Shown here: in pieces, positions 35,446 to 45,355 of the stretch | Layout: each line of letters begins with the position of its first letter | Position numbering within the stretch: position 1 is the stretch's first letter | Assembly (NCBI GenBank): GCA_963768765.1 | Contig: CAVYJK010000032.1 | Location: forward strand, 124,001-188,000 | Origin: DASWLF01 sp963768765 | GTDB lineage: Bacteria; Desulfobacterota; Desulfobaccia; Desulfobaccales; 0-14-0-80-60-11 | Length of the DNA stretch: 64,000 bases | Direction of reading: 5' to 3' | Notes under the pieces: model-generated | What the model was told of the DNA's origin: nothing | Databases searched by the model: none | The model's input: only the letters and a program-made list of their open reading frames with translations | Translations under genes and position numbers: made by a program

Positions 35446-36174
35446 TTAGAGGTTCAAGGTCAGGGTATAAACCTGGCCGCTATCCCGGTCCTGGAGCTGC
35501 AGGCGCAGGGCTTGGGGTCGGCCCGCCTCCCGGGGGAAGAGGATGAGCCCGTAGGCCAGCTCCCCCGGCTTGATGGGAGTATTTTTCAGGTTGCGCCGGG
35601 AGAGGTCCTCGGTGATGCTGCGGGGCACCTGGGTCGCGGTGGCGCCCTGGGCCCCGCCCATGACGGCCCCGGTGGCCGCCCCCAGGGTGAGGCCCCGCAG
35701 GGCAAACTCACCGGCGCCATGTCCCGCCACCACCCCCACCGCGGCCCCGAGGAGGGCCCCGGTGGCGGTGCCCAGCAAGGCTCCCTGGGTGGCGCCCTTC
35801 ACCGTCTCCTGGAGGCCGGTGCCCAGTCTTACCCGCTCATAGGCCTCGGTGTCGGAGAGCACCGGGGAGATCTCCTGTCTCTGATTGACGAGAAAGGTCT
35901 GAGAGGGCACGATCACCAGGGTCTGGCCGCCCCGGTTGTCGAAACTCACCTGCACCGGCAGGAGCCCGGCCCGGATGATATTGAAGCCAAAGGCCTGTTG
36001 GGCCTCTTCTTCCTTGTCCCAGGCCCGGGCCGCCACGTAGGCGCCGGCCACCCTTTGCACGTTGGCGGAGGCTTCCGGCAGCTTGTAGGGGGTCACCCTG
36101 GGTTCATAGGTGGCGCATCCCTGGAAAACCAGGGTCAGGATCAAAACCGAAACGGCAAGGCGATGCATAGTCAT
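35446..36174 (-). CDS. Glycine-zipper lipoprotein
   Basis: About 242 aa from ATG 36174 (or 36168). Lipobox LVFQGC places the mature N-terminal Cys near residue 20. The middle has Gly/Ala-rich hydrophobic repeats (GALLGTATGALLGAAVGVVAG, broken here in two blocks) of glycine-zipper proteins; the C-terminus is beta-rich and contains GELAYGLILFPREAG. Envelope protein of unknown role. Confidence 0.75.
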   Translation of the reverse strand: MTMHRLAVSVLILTLVFQGCATYEPRVTPYKLPEASANVQRVAGAYVAARAWDKEEEAQQAFGFNIIRAGLLPVQVSFDNRGGQTLVIVPSQTFLVNQRQEISPVLSDTEAYERVRLGTGLQETVKGATQGALLGTATGALLGAAVGVVAGHGAGEFALRGLTLGAATGAVMGGAQGATATQVPRSITEDLSRRNLKNTPIKPGELAYGLILFPREAGRPQALRLQLQDRDSGQVYTLTLNL

Positions 36175-36347
36175 CTCCTGGTTGGGCAAGATCAAAGGCT
36201 TTGGGGCAAACCGAATCTTTGCTAGTCCCGGGCTGGGAGAAGAAGCCTTTCTTCCCCGCTCCTCTTGACCAGGGGGAAACGCGGCTGCTTTTATATATTT
36301 AAGATTAAGAAAGGGCGATCTTATTAATCTAATTTTGGACCCTTACC

Positions 36348-37130
36348 TTAGGACTTCACCGGCAGAATTATGCGGGTAACTTCCTGGCAGCGCCCCTGGG
36401 GGTTGATTTTCAGCAGCACCCCCTGGAGCTGGATGTTCTGGGCCGCCACCTTGAAGGGCTGGGGTCGCTGGCTCCAAAAACGCTCCAGGATGATCTCCTT
36501 TTTCATGCCGATGACCGAGTCCACCGGGCCGGTCATGCCGGCGTCGCTGATGTAGCCGGTGCCGCCGGGCAACACCCGCTCGTCCGCGGTTTGCACGTGG
36601 GTATGGGTGCCCACCACCGCGCTCACCCGGCCGTCCAGGAACCAGCCCATGGCCTGCTTCTCGCTGGTAGCCTCGGCGTGCATGTCCACCAGGATGACCT
36701 TGACTTCCCGGGGCAGGCCGGCCAGGATTTGCTCGACGGTGCGGAAAGGGCACTCCAGGGGGTTCATGAAGACCCGGCCCTCCAGGTTGATCACCGCGGC
36801 CCGCTCACCGGCGGCGGTCTCCACGATGGCGACACCCCGCCCGGGGGTGTCCGGCGGGTAGTTGGCCGGCCTGAGCAGGCGGTCCGTCTCATCCAGGTAA
36901 GGGAGAATCTCTTTGTGTTTCCAGATGTGGTTGCCGCTGGTGAGGAGATCGATGCCCTGGCTCAGGAGCTGGTCCGCCACCTGGGGGGTGATGCCGATGC
37001 CGCCGGAGGCGTTTTCGCCGTTGGCCACCACCAGGTCGATGAAACCGCGATCCACCAGCCGGGGCAGGAGCTCTTCCACGGCGCGCCGGCCCGGCGCCCC
37101 CACGATATCGCCGATAAATAAAATATTCAT
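36348..37130 (-). CDS. ymdB: YmdB-type metallophosphoesterase
   Basis: 260 aa. The TIGR00282 family pattern is complete: FIGDIVGAPGRRAVEELLP, VVANGENASGGIG, LTSGNHIWKHKEI, VDMHAEATSEKQAM, GTHTHVQTADERVLPGGTGY and the FRTVEQIL helix. In Bacillus, YmdB is a 2',3'-cAMP phosphodiesterase encoded beside rny. Here too it follows rny by 12 nt on the same strand. Confidence 0.92.
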   Translation of the reverse strand: MNILFIGDIVGAPGRRAVEELLPRLVDRGFIDLVVANGENASGGIGITPQVADQLLSQGIDLLTSGNHIWKHKEILPYLDETDRLLRPANYPPDTPGRGVAIVETAAGERAAVINLEGRVFMNPLECPFRTVEQILAGLPREVKVILVDMHAEATSEKQAMGWFLDGRVSAVVGTHTHVQTADERVLPGGTGYISDAGMTGPVDSVIGMKKEIILERFWSQRPQPFKVAAQNIQLQGVLLKINPQGRCQEVTRIILPVKS

Positions 37131-37142
37131 ATAGGCAGGACC

Positions 37143-38706
37143 TTACTTGGCGTACTCCACCGCCCGGGTCTCCCGGATGACGGTGACCTTGATCTGGCCC
37201 GGATAAGAGAGGTCCTGCTCGATCTTTTTGGCCACTTCCCGGCTGAGCAGCACCGCCTCTTCGTCGGTCACCCGCTCGCTCTCGACAATGAGCCGGATTT
37301 CCCGGCCGGCCTGGATGGCGTAGGATTTGCTGATGCCGCCGAAGGACAGGGCCACTTTCTCCAGGTCCTCCAGCCGCTTAACGTAGGTCTCCAGCATCTC
37401 CCGCCGGGCGCCGGGGCGGGCCCCGCTCAGAGTGTCGGCGGCCTGCACCAGCACTTCCAGGATGTTCTCCGGAGGCACGTCTTCGTGGTGGGCCGCGATG
37501 GCGTGCACCACCTTGGGGGACTCGCCGTAGCGCTTGGCCAGGTCCGCGCCGATGAGGGCGTGCACCCCTTCGGCCTCCTGGTCCACCGCCTTACCGATGT
37601 CGTGCAGCAGCCCGGCCCGCTTGGCGTGCTTGACGTTCAACCCCAGCTCCGCAGCCATAATGCCGCAGAGATAGCAGACCTCCACCGAATGCTGCAGGAC
37701 GTTCTGGGCGTAGCTGGTGCGGAACTTCAATTTCCCCAGGAGCTTGACGAGTTCCGGGTGGAGCCCGTGGACCCCGGCGTCGAAGGCCGCGTCTTCGCCC
37801 GCCTCCCGGATGTTGACTTCCAGTTCCTGGGTGACCTTTTCCACGATCTCTTCGATGCGCCCCGGGTGGATGCGGCCGTCGGAGATGAGGCGCTCCAGGC
37901 TGCGGCGGGCCACCTCCCGGCGCACCGGGTTGAAGGCGCTCAGGATCACCGCCTCCGGGGTGTCGTCGATGATGATGTCCACCCCGGTGGCCGCCTCCAG
38001 GGCCCGGATGTTGCGGCCCTCCCGGCCGATGATGCGGCCCTTCATCTCTTCATTGGGCAGCGCCACCACCGACACCGTCTGCTCCGCCACGTAGTCGGAG
38101 GCGTAGCGCTTGATGGCCAGGGCGATGATCTCCTTGGCCTTGCGGTCGGCGTGCTCCCGGGCCTCGGTTTCGATGCGCTTCGCCAACCGGGCGGCATCGG
38201 CCCGGATTTCCTGCTCCATGGACCGCAGGAGAAAGTCCTTGGCCTCCTGGGCGCTCATCCCGGCCAGCTGCTCCAGGCGGGTATTTTGCTCGGCCAGCAA
38301 GTGCTGGTAGCTCTCGGTCTGGACCTTTAATTCTTCCTCGTGCTGGGCCACCAGCTTGTGCTTCTTGATGAGTTCGGTGTCCCGCTCATCCAGGAGAGTC
38401 CCTTTCTTCTCCAGATGCTCCTCTCGCTGGAGCAGGCGGCGTTCCAGCTGGTTGAGCTCCTGGCGCCGGTCGTGGGTCTCCTTTTCAAAATCCATTTTCA
38501 TCTGCAGGAGCTGGTCCTTGGCCTGCAGCTTGGTCTCTTTCTTGATGGTTTCGGCTTCCTTGCGGGCTTCATCCAGGATCTTTTTCCCCAGGGCTCTCCA
38601 GGGACTGCTGATTCCGCTCCTTCACATACTTGTGGTAGAAAAAGCCCGCCACAAATCCGACGATGATGGTGAGGAAGTCCATCAGGATGTACTTTAATAT
38701 ATCCAT
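37143..38706 (-). CDS. rny: Ribonuclease Y (frameshift near the N-terminus)
   Basis: Membrane-anchored endoribonuclease that initiates mRNA decay. The true start is ATG 38706 (MDILKYILMDFLTIIVGFVAG), an N-terminal membrane span; the reading then shifts at about 38581-38593, where an extra base in a C, G or A run separates it from the body (KKILDEARKEAETIKKET..). The body has a coiled coil, KH domain (GRIIGREGRNIRALEAATG) and HD domain (LLHDIGKAVDQE). Restored length ~520 aa, as usual. Confidence 0.92.
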
Positions 38707-39163
38707 GTGATTGTCCTTGAGCTTATATCTTTACGGCCGCGCTCCGACGCCTCAGGCGCTAAGGCCGGAGTGGGCCAGGTAGTACAACGTTTAGGCAAAT
38801 GCAGGCGAGTGGGAGGCGGCGGCCGGGGGCCGCGGGGGAAAGGTGCGGGCGGAAAGGGGTGAACGGCTACGCTGAGACTGGCTCAGCTGGGAAAGAACAA
38901 AGTTTACAGAATTCTCGGTGGAGGAATGGATACAATCTTATTCGGTATCTTTCGTCCCTTCCTCCTTTGGGCCATCATTCTCTCAGAACTTGCAGAGAGT
39001 TAAAAGTCAGAGGCAAATTCTACGGGTCAATATTTCTGACCGGTACGTTGATTTGATTCCGCCCGGAATAATTTGTTGTTCCCCTCGCCACTCACCCCAT
39101 GCCTTATCACTTCCTGGAAAAGCGGCGTGCTGCCAGGCAGTCAGAACTGCTCCGGCGCTCACC
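38707..39163. other. Gene-free interval between zapA and rny; possible 6S RNA site
   Basis: 457 nt without an open reading frame between co-oriented zapA and rny. In many proteobacteria 6S RNA lies beside zapA. A nested hairpin is clear at 38921-38967 (GGAGGAA..TTCCTCC enclosing GATAC..GTATC), next to CTCTC..GAGAG at 38980-39000 (minus-strand sense). A full 6S fold could not be drawn by eye, so no RNA gene is called. Confidence 0.3.
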
Positions 39164-39457
39164 TCAGGGTCCAGGGGGAGCGTGCGCCTCTTGCGTTTCC
39201 AGCATCTCGATGAGCTGTCTGGATCGCTGCTCCACTTCGGCTTGGAGTTGCTGGTAGTCCTCCTTGCTCTCCAGGCATTCATATGCCAGGTTAAGTGCGG
39301 CCAGGATGGCCAAGTCGCTCAGGGGGCTGGCAGGAAAGGTTCGCTGCAGTTCCCGCAGTTGTTCATCCAGCAGCCGCGCCACGTGCTGCAGGCTTTCCGG
39401 TGTGATACTCCCCCTCAGGGTAAAGGTGCGCCCCAAAATTTCCACGATCACCGGCTT
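39164..39457 (-). CDS. zapA: Cell division protein ZapA
   Basis: About 97 aa. GTG at 39457 follows AGGAG; another GTG is at 39451. The ZapA fold is recognisable from VEILGRTFTLRGSITPESLQ, the helix region LSDLAILAALNLAYECL and a terminal coiled coil. ZapA bundles FtsZ filaments. It is followed by rny after the 457-nt interval, and preceded by a coiled-coil gene. Confidence 0.85.
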   Translation of the reverse strand, partial: KPVIVEILGRTFTLRGSITPESLQHVARLLDEQLRELQRTFPASPLSDLAILAALNLAYECLESKEDYQQLQAEVEQRSRQLIEMLETQEAHAPPGP

Positions 39458-39474
39458 TTGCTCCTGGTCCGGTT

Positions 39475-39753
39475 TTATGCTGATTCTCCCGTATCTAAGA
39501 TTTCCAGCCGATTCAGGATCTTATCGATCCGCTGACGGACCATCTCCCGTTCCCGGGAGACTTTTTCCAAGGCGGCCTGGACTTCTTTGAGAGCCTGTTC
39601 CTTGTCGGCCAGGGCGGCCTGGGTTTCTTTGATAGCCTGTTCCTTGTCGGTCAGGGTTTTTTGTAAGGCGTGGTTGGCCTCCTTCAGGCTGGCCATCTGG
39701 CCCAGGACCTTTTCCAGTTTCTGTTCCAGTACGGTGAAAAGATCGGTAACCAA
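39475..39753 (-). CDS. Small coiled-coil protein
   Basis: 92 aa, almost entirely coiled coil, with near-repeats DKEQAIKETQAALA and DKEQALKEVQAALE. It overlaps or abuts zapA and resembles the short ZapB/TolA-like helper proteins encoded beside zapA in related genomes. A role in division is inferred from position only. Confidence 0.7.
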   Translation of the reverse strand: MVTDLFTVLEQKLEKVLGQMASLKEANHALQKTLTDKEQAIKETQAALADKEQALKEVQAALEKVSREREMVRQRIDKILNRLEILDTGESA

Positions 39754-39792
39754 CGCTCTCCCCTCAATCTTTAAATGATTGTGCTTTTGCGG

Positions 39793-42031
39793 TCAGCAAA
39801 TGTCAAGCATTTTTCCAGCCTTAGTTGGGGTTAGGGCCTCCTTGAGGCGGGGGGCCAGGTAGGTGTAGCGCCGGACGGGCCGGTCGTTCTTAATGGCCAT
39901 GGCCAGGGCCCGTTTGCTGCCCAGGAGCACCACCAGGCGGCGGCCCCGGGTGATGGCGGTGTAAAGCAGGTTGCGCTGCAGCATCATATAGTGGTGGGTG
40001 GTGAGCACCAGGAGGACCCCGGGAAATTCGCTGCCCTGGGCCTTGTGCACCGTCACCGCGTAGGCCAGGGTGAGTTCCTCCCGCTCACCGGGGTCGTAAG
40101 TGACCACCCGCCCGTCAAAATCCACCTGCAGCTGGCCGGTGGCGGGGACAAACCCGCAGACTACCCCGATATCGCCGTTGAACACCTCCTTGTAATAATT
40201 GTTCCGGAGCTGCATGACCTTGTCCCGCCGGCGGTAGACCCGGCCGCCCCAGGACCAGCGGGGGCTGTGGGGGTTGAGGTGGCTTTGCAGCTCGTGGTTC
40301 AGGTTCTGGATGCCCACGGGGCCCCGGTGCATGGGGGTGATGACCTGCAGGTCCTTAAACGGGTCCAGCCCGTAGAGCCGGGGAATTTCCCCGGCCACCA
40401 GGTCCAGCAACCGGGCCTTGATGGCCTGGGGGTCGTCCATCTCCAGGAAAACGAAGTCCACCTTGCCGAGCTTCTGGGACAGAACGGGAAATTCCCCCTG
40501 GTTGACGCGGTGGGCGTTGACCACGATGAGGCTCTCCCGGGCCTGCCGGTAGATCTGGGTGAGGCGCACCACCTTGATGACCCCGGAGTCCATCAAATCT
40601 TTGAGGATGTTGCCCGGGCCCACCGCGGGGAGCTGGTTGGCATCCCCCACCAGGATGAGGCGGGCTTGGGGCGGGATGGCCCGGAGCAGGTGATACATCA
40701 GGTAGGTGTCCACCATGGAGGTTTCGTCCACCACCACCACCTCCGCCCGCAGGGGTTCGGCGGGATTGCGGCGGAAACCCCCGATTTGCGGCGAAAACTC
40801 CAGGGCCCGGTGGATGGTGGCGGCCGGGGCCCCGGTGGTTTCGCTCAGGCGCTTGGCGGCCCGGCCGGTGGGGGCCATGAGAAGGACCCGGGCCCCCAAT
40901 CCCTGGTAGATATCCAGGATGCAGCTGACGATGGTGGTCTTGCCGGTGCCCGGGCCGCCGGTGATGATGAGGATCTTTTCCTGGAGGGCCGCGGCCACCG
41001 CGGCGTTCTGCTCGGCGGAGAGCTCGATCTGCCGCGCCCGTTGCACCTGGGACACCAGGTCGTCCAGGTGCAGGGGGGGCGAGGCCCCCCGGGCGGTGGC
41101 CAGACGCCCCAGGGCCTGGGCCACGCCGGTTTCCGCCACCCAGGCCTGCTTCTTGTATACCCCCCGCCCCTGGGGCATCTGCGAGAGCACCACCCGGGCC
41201 TCCCGGGCCAGTTGGTTCAGGGACCGGGCCAGGGGCTCCGCCTTGACCTGGAGCAGCTCCCGGGCCTGGCTCCAGCAACAGGTCTTCGGGGACGTAGACG
41301 TGGCCCTCCCCGCCCATGGTGTCCAGGACGTGAAGCAGCCCCGCGGCCAGCCGGGCCGGGGCCAGGGGGTCCAGATTGAGGCGGCCCGCCAGGCGGTCCG
41401 CGGTTAGAAAACCCAGGCCCTGGATGTCCAGGGCCAACTGATAGGGGTTGGTGGTGACGATTTCCGCCGCGGCGGCGCCGTACTTCTGGTAAATTTTGGT
41501 GGCGTGGGCGAGACCCACGCCCAGGCCCTGGAGGGCCACCAGGACCTCCCGCATCTCGACGCGCTCCTGCCAGTCCTGGCGGATCTGCTTGAGCCGCTTG
41601 GGCCCGATCCCCGGCACCTCCGCCAGCCGCTCCGGGTGGTCATCGATGACCTTCAGGGTCTCGGGGCCGAAATGGGCCACCAGGCGCTGGGCCAGCTCCG
41701 AGCCGATGCCCTTGATGAGCCCGGAGGCCAGGTATTTCTCGATGCCGGCCACGGTGGCGGGCAGCACCGCGTACCACCAGACCACCTTAAACTGCTCCCC
41801 CCACTTGGGGTGCATCTCGTAGGCGCCCTTGAGATGCAGCTGCTCGCCCTCCTGCACGCTGGCCAGGGGACCCACCACGGTGACGGGCTGGCGCCGGCCC
41901 TTCACCTTCAGGCGCACCACCGCGTAATGGCTCTCCGGGTCGGCGAAGGTGACCCTCTCCACCGATCCCTCCAGGGTTTCCAGGGGTTGGGAGGTGAGCT
42001 CAGCCGGAATGGGAGGGTTGGGATGGGCCAT
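39793..42031 (-). CDS. recD2: RecD2-type ATP-dependent DNA helicase (one frameshift)
   Basis: SF1B 5'-3' helicase of the RecD2/TraA type. Starts at ATG 42031 (MAHPNPPIPAELTSQPLETL). Order: OB-fold N-domain, helix-hairpin-helix repeats (VPGIGPKRLKQIRQDWQ), P-loop GGPGTGKTTIVSCIL, Walker B VVVDETSMVDTYLM, and the UvrD-like motif AVTVHKAQGSEFPGV. A single extra base near 41268-41270 (CC on the minus strand) breaks the frame; without it the protein is ~745 aa, normal for RecD2. Confidence 0.9.
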
Positions 42032-42089
42032 ATCCAAGGAATGGGGGGAGTCCGAGGGCCAAGGTGGCGCTATTTGCCATGCCGCTGCC

Positions 42090-42347
42090 TCAGACAGGTT
42101 TTTCGGCCGGCTCGGTGAGGATCTTTTGGCTGATCCCCCGGCCCAGGGCGACCCGGCCGCCGTTGACGCCCACAATGATGAGGCCGCGGTTATTTTGCAA
42201 GACGTCCACTTCCCGGCCCAGGTTGAGGCCCAGGGCCAACAGGCGGGCCCGCAGCATCCGGCCGCCCCGGTAGCCGGTGATTCTCACCCGTTTGCCAGCC
42301 GGAGCTGTGGCCAGGGACTGCTCCTCGAGACCCACTTCGCCCGCCAT
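42090..42347 (-). CDS. feoA: FeoA-domain protein
   Basis: About 85 aa from ATG 42347 (AAAGGA upstream). Single FeoA/SH3-like domain (KRVRITGYRGGRMLRARLLA..GREVDVLQNNRG). FeoA modulates the Fe(II) transporter FeoB, but no feoB is adjacent. It follows the fur gene by about 33 nt and is likely under the same Fur-box promoter. Confidence 0.8.
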   Translation of the reverse strand: MAGEVGLEEQSLATAPAGKRVRITGYRGGRMLRARLLALGLNLGREVDVLQNNRGLIIVGVNGGRVALGRGISQKILTEPAEKPV

Positions 42348-42380
42348 CAGTTCACCATCCTTTTTTACCAAGTGGTATCC

Positions 42381-42815
42381 TTAATCCGCCTCCCGGCAGT
42401 TGGTGCAGTAACCGTGCACCTCCAACTGGTGCCCTTTGATTTGGTAGCCGTAGTCCCTGGCCAGTTGCTCTTCCAGGGGCTTCAGGGCCGGCCCTTGGAA
42501 CTCCCGGATCTCTCCGCATCCCAGGCACCGGAGGTGGTGGTGCTGGTCGTGGCCGTAGATGTGCTCATAGTGCCAGTGGCCGTCGCGGAAATCCACCTCC
42601 CGGATGAGACCGCAGTCGATGAACAGGGGCAGGGCGCGATAGATGGAGGCCTTGGAAACCTTGGCCCCCTTGGTTTTGAGCAGCAGATAGAGCTCGTCCA
42701 CGTCGAAATGCCCGTGGATCGTGAAGATTTCCCGGAGAATCAGCTCCCGCTCCGGGGTGCGCCGCAGGCCCCGCTGGCGGATGTAATCCTGGAATACCTG
42801 GATCTCCGATCTCAT
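42381..42815 (-). CDS. fur: Ferric uptake regulator Fur
   Basis: 144 aa. Winged helix (RTPERELILREIF.., SKASIYRALPLFIDCG), the HHHL-type metal motif (HDQHHHLRCLGCGEIREF) with CxxC and a second CTNC pair near the end. Adjacent feoA and the palindrome upstream point to an iron-responsive regulator, in contrast to the PerR-like paralogue at 25.8 kb. Confidence 0.88.
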   Translation of the reverse strand: MRSEIQVFQDYIRQRGLRRTPERELILREIFTIHGHFDVDELYLLLKTKGAKVSKASIYRALPLFIDCGLIREVDFRDGHWHYEHIYGHDQHHHLRCLGCGEIREFQGPALKPLEEQLARDYGYQIKGHQLEVHGYCTNCREAD

Positions 42816-42827
42816 AAGCTACTTTTT

Positions 42828-42850
42828 TTATTGAGAATTAATTACAATAA
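42828..42850. promoter_or_regulatory. Candidate Fur box
   Basis: TTATTGAGAATTAATTACAATAA, an AT-rich palindrome (arms TTATTG / CAATAA around AATTAATT) 13 nt upstream of the fur start. Fits autoregulation by Fur; binding inferred. Confidence 0.5.
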
Positions 42851-43190
42851 TATCTTAACCGGCGAAAAAGTCAAGACCAACCTTGGGCCCCGCATGTTTT
42901 TGCGAATCGGAGGCCTGGTGGGCTGTGCCCACCCTAGGTCGTGCGGCCTCTGTCCTCTCAGTAGTGTATTCCATCGATGAGATGGTTAGGATCTCCCGTA
43001 GGGGCGGGGTCTCTCCGCCTTATAGGGGCGAGTAAACCTCGCCCCTACAACATCGCCGGGATTTGCTCTTCTGACAACGCCGGGAAATTTGTCAAATAAT
43101 TTATGGGACGCAACCCTATTCTTGGCTGAAGCTGCAAGCTGACTGCTGACAGCTAATTTCATCCCAAGCCTGTCATCTGGCGGTGCCGGC
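42851..43190. other. Spacer with REP-like palindromes
   Basis: No gene. Contains GGTGGGCTGTGCCCACC (about 42916) and GGGGCGAGTAAACCTCGCCCC with GTAGGGGCGGGG blocks (about 43000-43048), short palindromes of the dispersed type. Confidence 0.5.
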
Positions 43191-43226
43191 AAAAAACAAG
43201 GGAGGCCGATGGCGGCGGCCTCCCTT
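43191..43226 (-). terminator. Rho-independent terminator of the TPR gene
   Basis: On the minus strand GGGAGGCCG CCGCCAT CGGCCTCCC is followed by TTGTTTTTTG, 16 nt after the stop of the TPR protein. A textbook terminator. Confidence 0.9.
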
Positions 43227-43241
43227 GGAACCCAGGGCGGT

Positions 43242-43655
43242 TCAGCGCGCCAGCTGCCGGGCCTTCCGGAAGGCTTCCTGGGCCTCTTTGTCCTTGGCCC
43301 GGTCCTGATAAAACTGCCCCAGATAGTTCCAACCCTCGGCGTAGTCGGGCTTCAATTGGACGGCCTTACGCAGTTCCGCCTCGGCTTCCGCATATTTGCC
43401 GTCCCGGGCCAGGGCGCTGCCCAGGAGGCTGTGGGCTTCGGCCCAATCAGGCTTGGTGGAGACCGCCCGGCGGAAGGATTGCACCGCTTCGGTATCCCGG
43501 CCTTCCCCGGCCAGGATGAGTCCGGACTTGAGATAATCCTGGGCGGCCTTTTCGGTAAACCCTTTTTCCTTTTCAGCCGCATTGCTGGCCCAAACCTGGG
43601 CGCTGCCCAGGGCCAAAAAGATGGCTAACATTATCGCAACTGTCCATCGACCCAT
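43242..43655 (-). CDS. Secreted TPR-repeat protein
   Basis: 137 aa. Signal peptide (VAIMLAIFLALGSAQVWA) then about three TPR units (EAVQSFRRAVSTKPDWAEAH, EAEAELRKAVQLKPDYAEGW, KEAQEAFRKA). Likely a periplasmic scaffold. Its own terminator follows; upstream neighbour is the nitroreductase gene on the same strand. Confidence 0.85.
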   Translation of the reverse strand: MGRWTVAIMLAIFLALGSAQVWASNAAEKEKGFTEKAAQDYLKSGLILAGEGRDTEAVQSFRRAVSTKPDWAEAHSLLGSALARDGKYAEAEAELRKAVQLKPDYAEGWNYLGQFYQDRAKDKEAQEAFRKARQLAR

Positions 43656-43756
43656 GTCGTTCTCCTTGAAGTAAATTTTATGCTCCAGGACCGGGTGGCG
43701 GGTTTAGAACCCGCCACCTCGCAAGTTATCGCCGGAACGCAATTGATGGCGCTTTT

Positions 43757-43776
43757 CCCGGCGTGATAAATCACGC
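43757..43776. repeat. Palindrome GGCGTGATAAATCACGCC
   Basis: Matches the core of the ftsZ terminator hairpin. Lies just after the nitroreductase gene's 3' end on the minus strand and could terminate it. Confidence 0.45.
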
Positions 43777-43807
43777 CGCTACCATCTGCCACCTGCCAAC
43801 CACCCCT

Positions 43808-44545
43808 TCAGCTCAAAGGCCCCACCGCGGCCAGGTAGAGAGCCACCTCCTCGATGCCGTCCACTTTCAGGAGCGCTTCCACCTCCTCGTCGAAGAAGGC
43901 CCCCACCGGGCAGACCCCCAGCGTCAGGGCGGTGGCCGCCAGCATCAGGTTCTGGCAGATGTGACCCGCGTCCAGGAAGAGATACCGGATGGCCCTCTCC
44001 CGGTATTTCCACATGGCCCGGTTGAGCACCCCGGTCCAGATGAAGACCACACCCGCGGTGCCTAGAAACTCTTGGCCCAGACCCGCTTCCACCAGTTCCC
44101 GGCGGCAGTCCCCGGGGGAGACGAGCTCCAGGGAGGCGGCCGGCACCTGGTAGTGCCAGATGCCCGGCTCCACCCCTTCCACCCGGTGCACCGCCAGATA
44201 GGTTTCCACCGGGTAGAGGGCCCCGGCGGAAGGGGAAGCCCGCAGCAGCAAATTGCCCGCCGCCGCGGTGATGCCCTGGGTGGCCCACAGGAGGTCGGCC
44301 AGCTCTTCCAAGGTCAGGGGGCGGTGCTGGTAGCGGCGCTCCGAGCGGCGCCGGGCCAGACACTGCCATAGGTCAGCGGTGGTTCCGTCGGCCCGGGGTT
44401 TCAGGCTGAGGCGCCGGGCCGCCTGGGGATACTCCTTGTACGAGGGGGCCCGGGGATAGGCCTGGCCTGGCTCTCCCAGGTCGCGGCGGCGGTAGCGGCT
44501 CTCGGTCAGGTAGCGGCGGCCGCTGCCCGGCGCCTGGGAGTTCAC
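43808..44545 (-). CDS. SagB-type nitroreductase-family dehydrogenase
   Basis: 245 aa FMN-dependent nitroreductase fold. Typical SagB/ThcOx traits: CLARRRSERRYQHRPLTLEE at the start of the FMN domain, SPSAGALYPVETYLAVH, and AGHICQNLMLAATALTLGVC. SagB enzymes oxidise azolines in peptide maturation, but standalone homologues have unknown roles; no azoline cluster genes (YcaO) are near. It overlaps coaX by 4 nt. Confidence 0.85.
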   Translation of the reverse strand: MNSQAPGSGRRYLTESRYRRRDLGEPGQAYPRAPSYKEYPQAARRLSLKPRADGTTADLWQCLARRRSERRYQHRPLTLEELADLLWATQGITAAAGNLLLRASPSAGALYPVETYLAVHRVEGVEPGIWHYQVPAASLELVSPGDCRRELVEAGLGQEFLGTAGVVFIWTGVLNRAMWKYRERAIRYLFLDAGHICQNLMLAATALTLGVCPVGAFFDEEVEALLKVDGIEEVALYLAAVGPLS

Positions 44546-45342
44546 AGGGCCCCCTTGGCCCGCTCCTGGCGGGGGCGGTTGCGCTCGTAAATGATCTTCA
44601 GGCCCTTCAAAGTAAGGTAGTCGTCCACCGTGTCGATGCTCTTGGTTTCCGAGGCGATGAGACAGGCCAGGCCGCCGGTGGCGATGACCCGCACCTTATC
44701 CCGTCCCAGGGCGTCCTTGATGCGGGCCACGATGCCGTCCACCAGCCCGGCGTAGCCGTAAATGATCCCGGCATTCATGCTGCTGATGGTGTCCTTGGCG
44801 ATGATGCTCTTGGGCTTGGCGAAGATCTCCACCCGGGGCAGCTTGGAGGCCTTGAGGAACAAAGCCTCGCAGGAAATCATCACCCCGGGGGCGATGACTC
44901 CGCCCAGATACTCCCCCTGGCGGGAGACCACGTCGAAGGTGGTGGCAGTGCCGAAGTCCACCACTACGGCCGCGCCGTGCACCTGCTCGAAGGCCGCCAC
45001 CGCGTTGACGATGCGGTCGGCGCCCACTTCCCGGGGATTGTCGTAGTGAATGGGCATGCCGGTCTTGATGCCCGGGCCTACCCACAGGGGCCGCACCTTC
45101 AAGTAACGCTGGGCGAAGCCCTCCAGGGTGTTGTTCATGGGGGGCACCACGCAGGAGATGATGAGGTCGATGCCGGGCATGAGCGTCAGCCCCTGGGCCT
45201 GGAAGAGGTTGCGCATCAGGATGCCCAGCTCGTCGATGGTGGCCTCCTTCTCCGTGCGGATGCGCCAGTCGCTCAGAAGTTGGTCATCGTCGTAGACCCC
45301 GATGACCATGTTGGTGTTGCCCACATCCATCACCACCAGCAT
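44542..45342 (-). CDS. coaX: Type III pantothenate kinase
   Basis: 266 aa. ASKHA-fold kinase catalysing the first CoA step without feedback control. Motifs: LVVMDVGNTNMVIGVYDDD (phosphate-1), HYDNPREVGADRIVNAVA, VVDFGTATTFDVV (phosphate-2) and GGLACLIA. Starts 13 nt after glmM on the same strand. Together with coaE (16.7 kb) it covers both ends of CoA synthesis. Confidence 0.95.
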   Translation of the reverse strand: MLVVMDVGNTNMVIGVYDDDQLLSDWRIRTEKEATIDELGILMRNLFQAQGLTLMPGIDLIISCVVPPMNNTLEGFAQRYLKVRPLWVGPGIKTGMPIHYDNPREVGADRIVNAVAAFEQVHGAAVVVDFGTATTFDVVSRQGEYLGGVIAPGVMISCEALFLKASKLPRVEIFAKPKSIIAKDTISSMNAGIIYGYAGLVDGIVARIKDALGRDKVRVIATGGLACLIASETKSIDTVDDYLTLKGLKIIYERNRPRQERAKGAL

Positions 45343-45355
45343 GAGCGTCTCCCTC

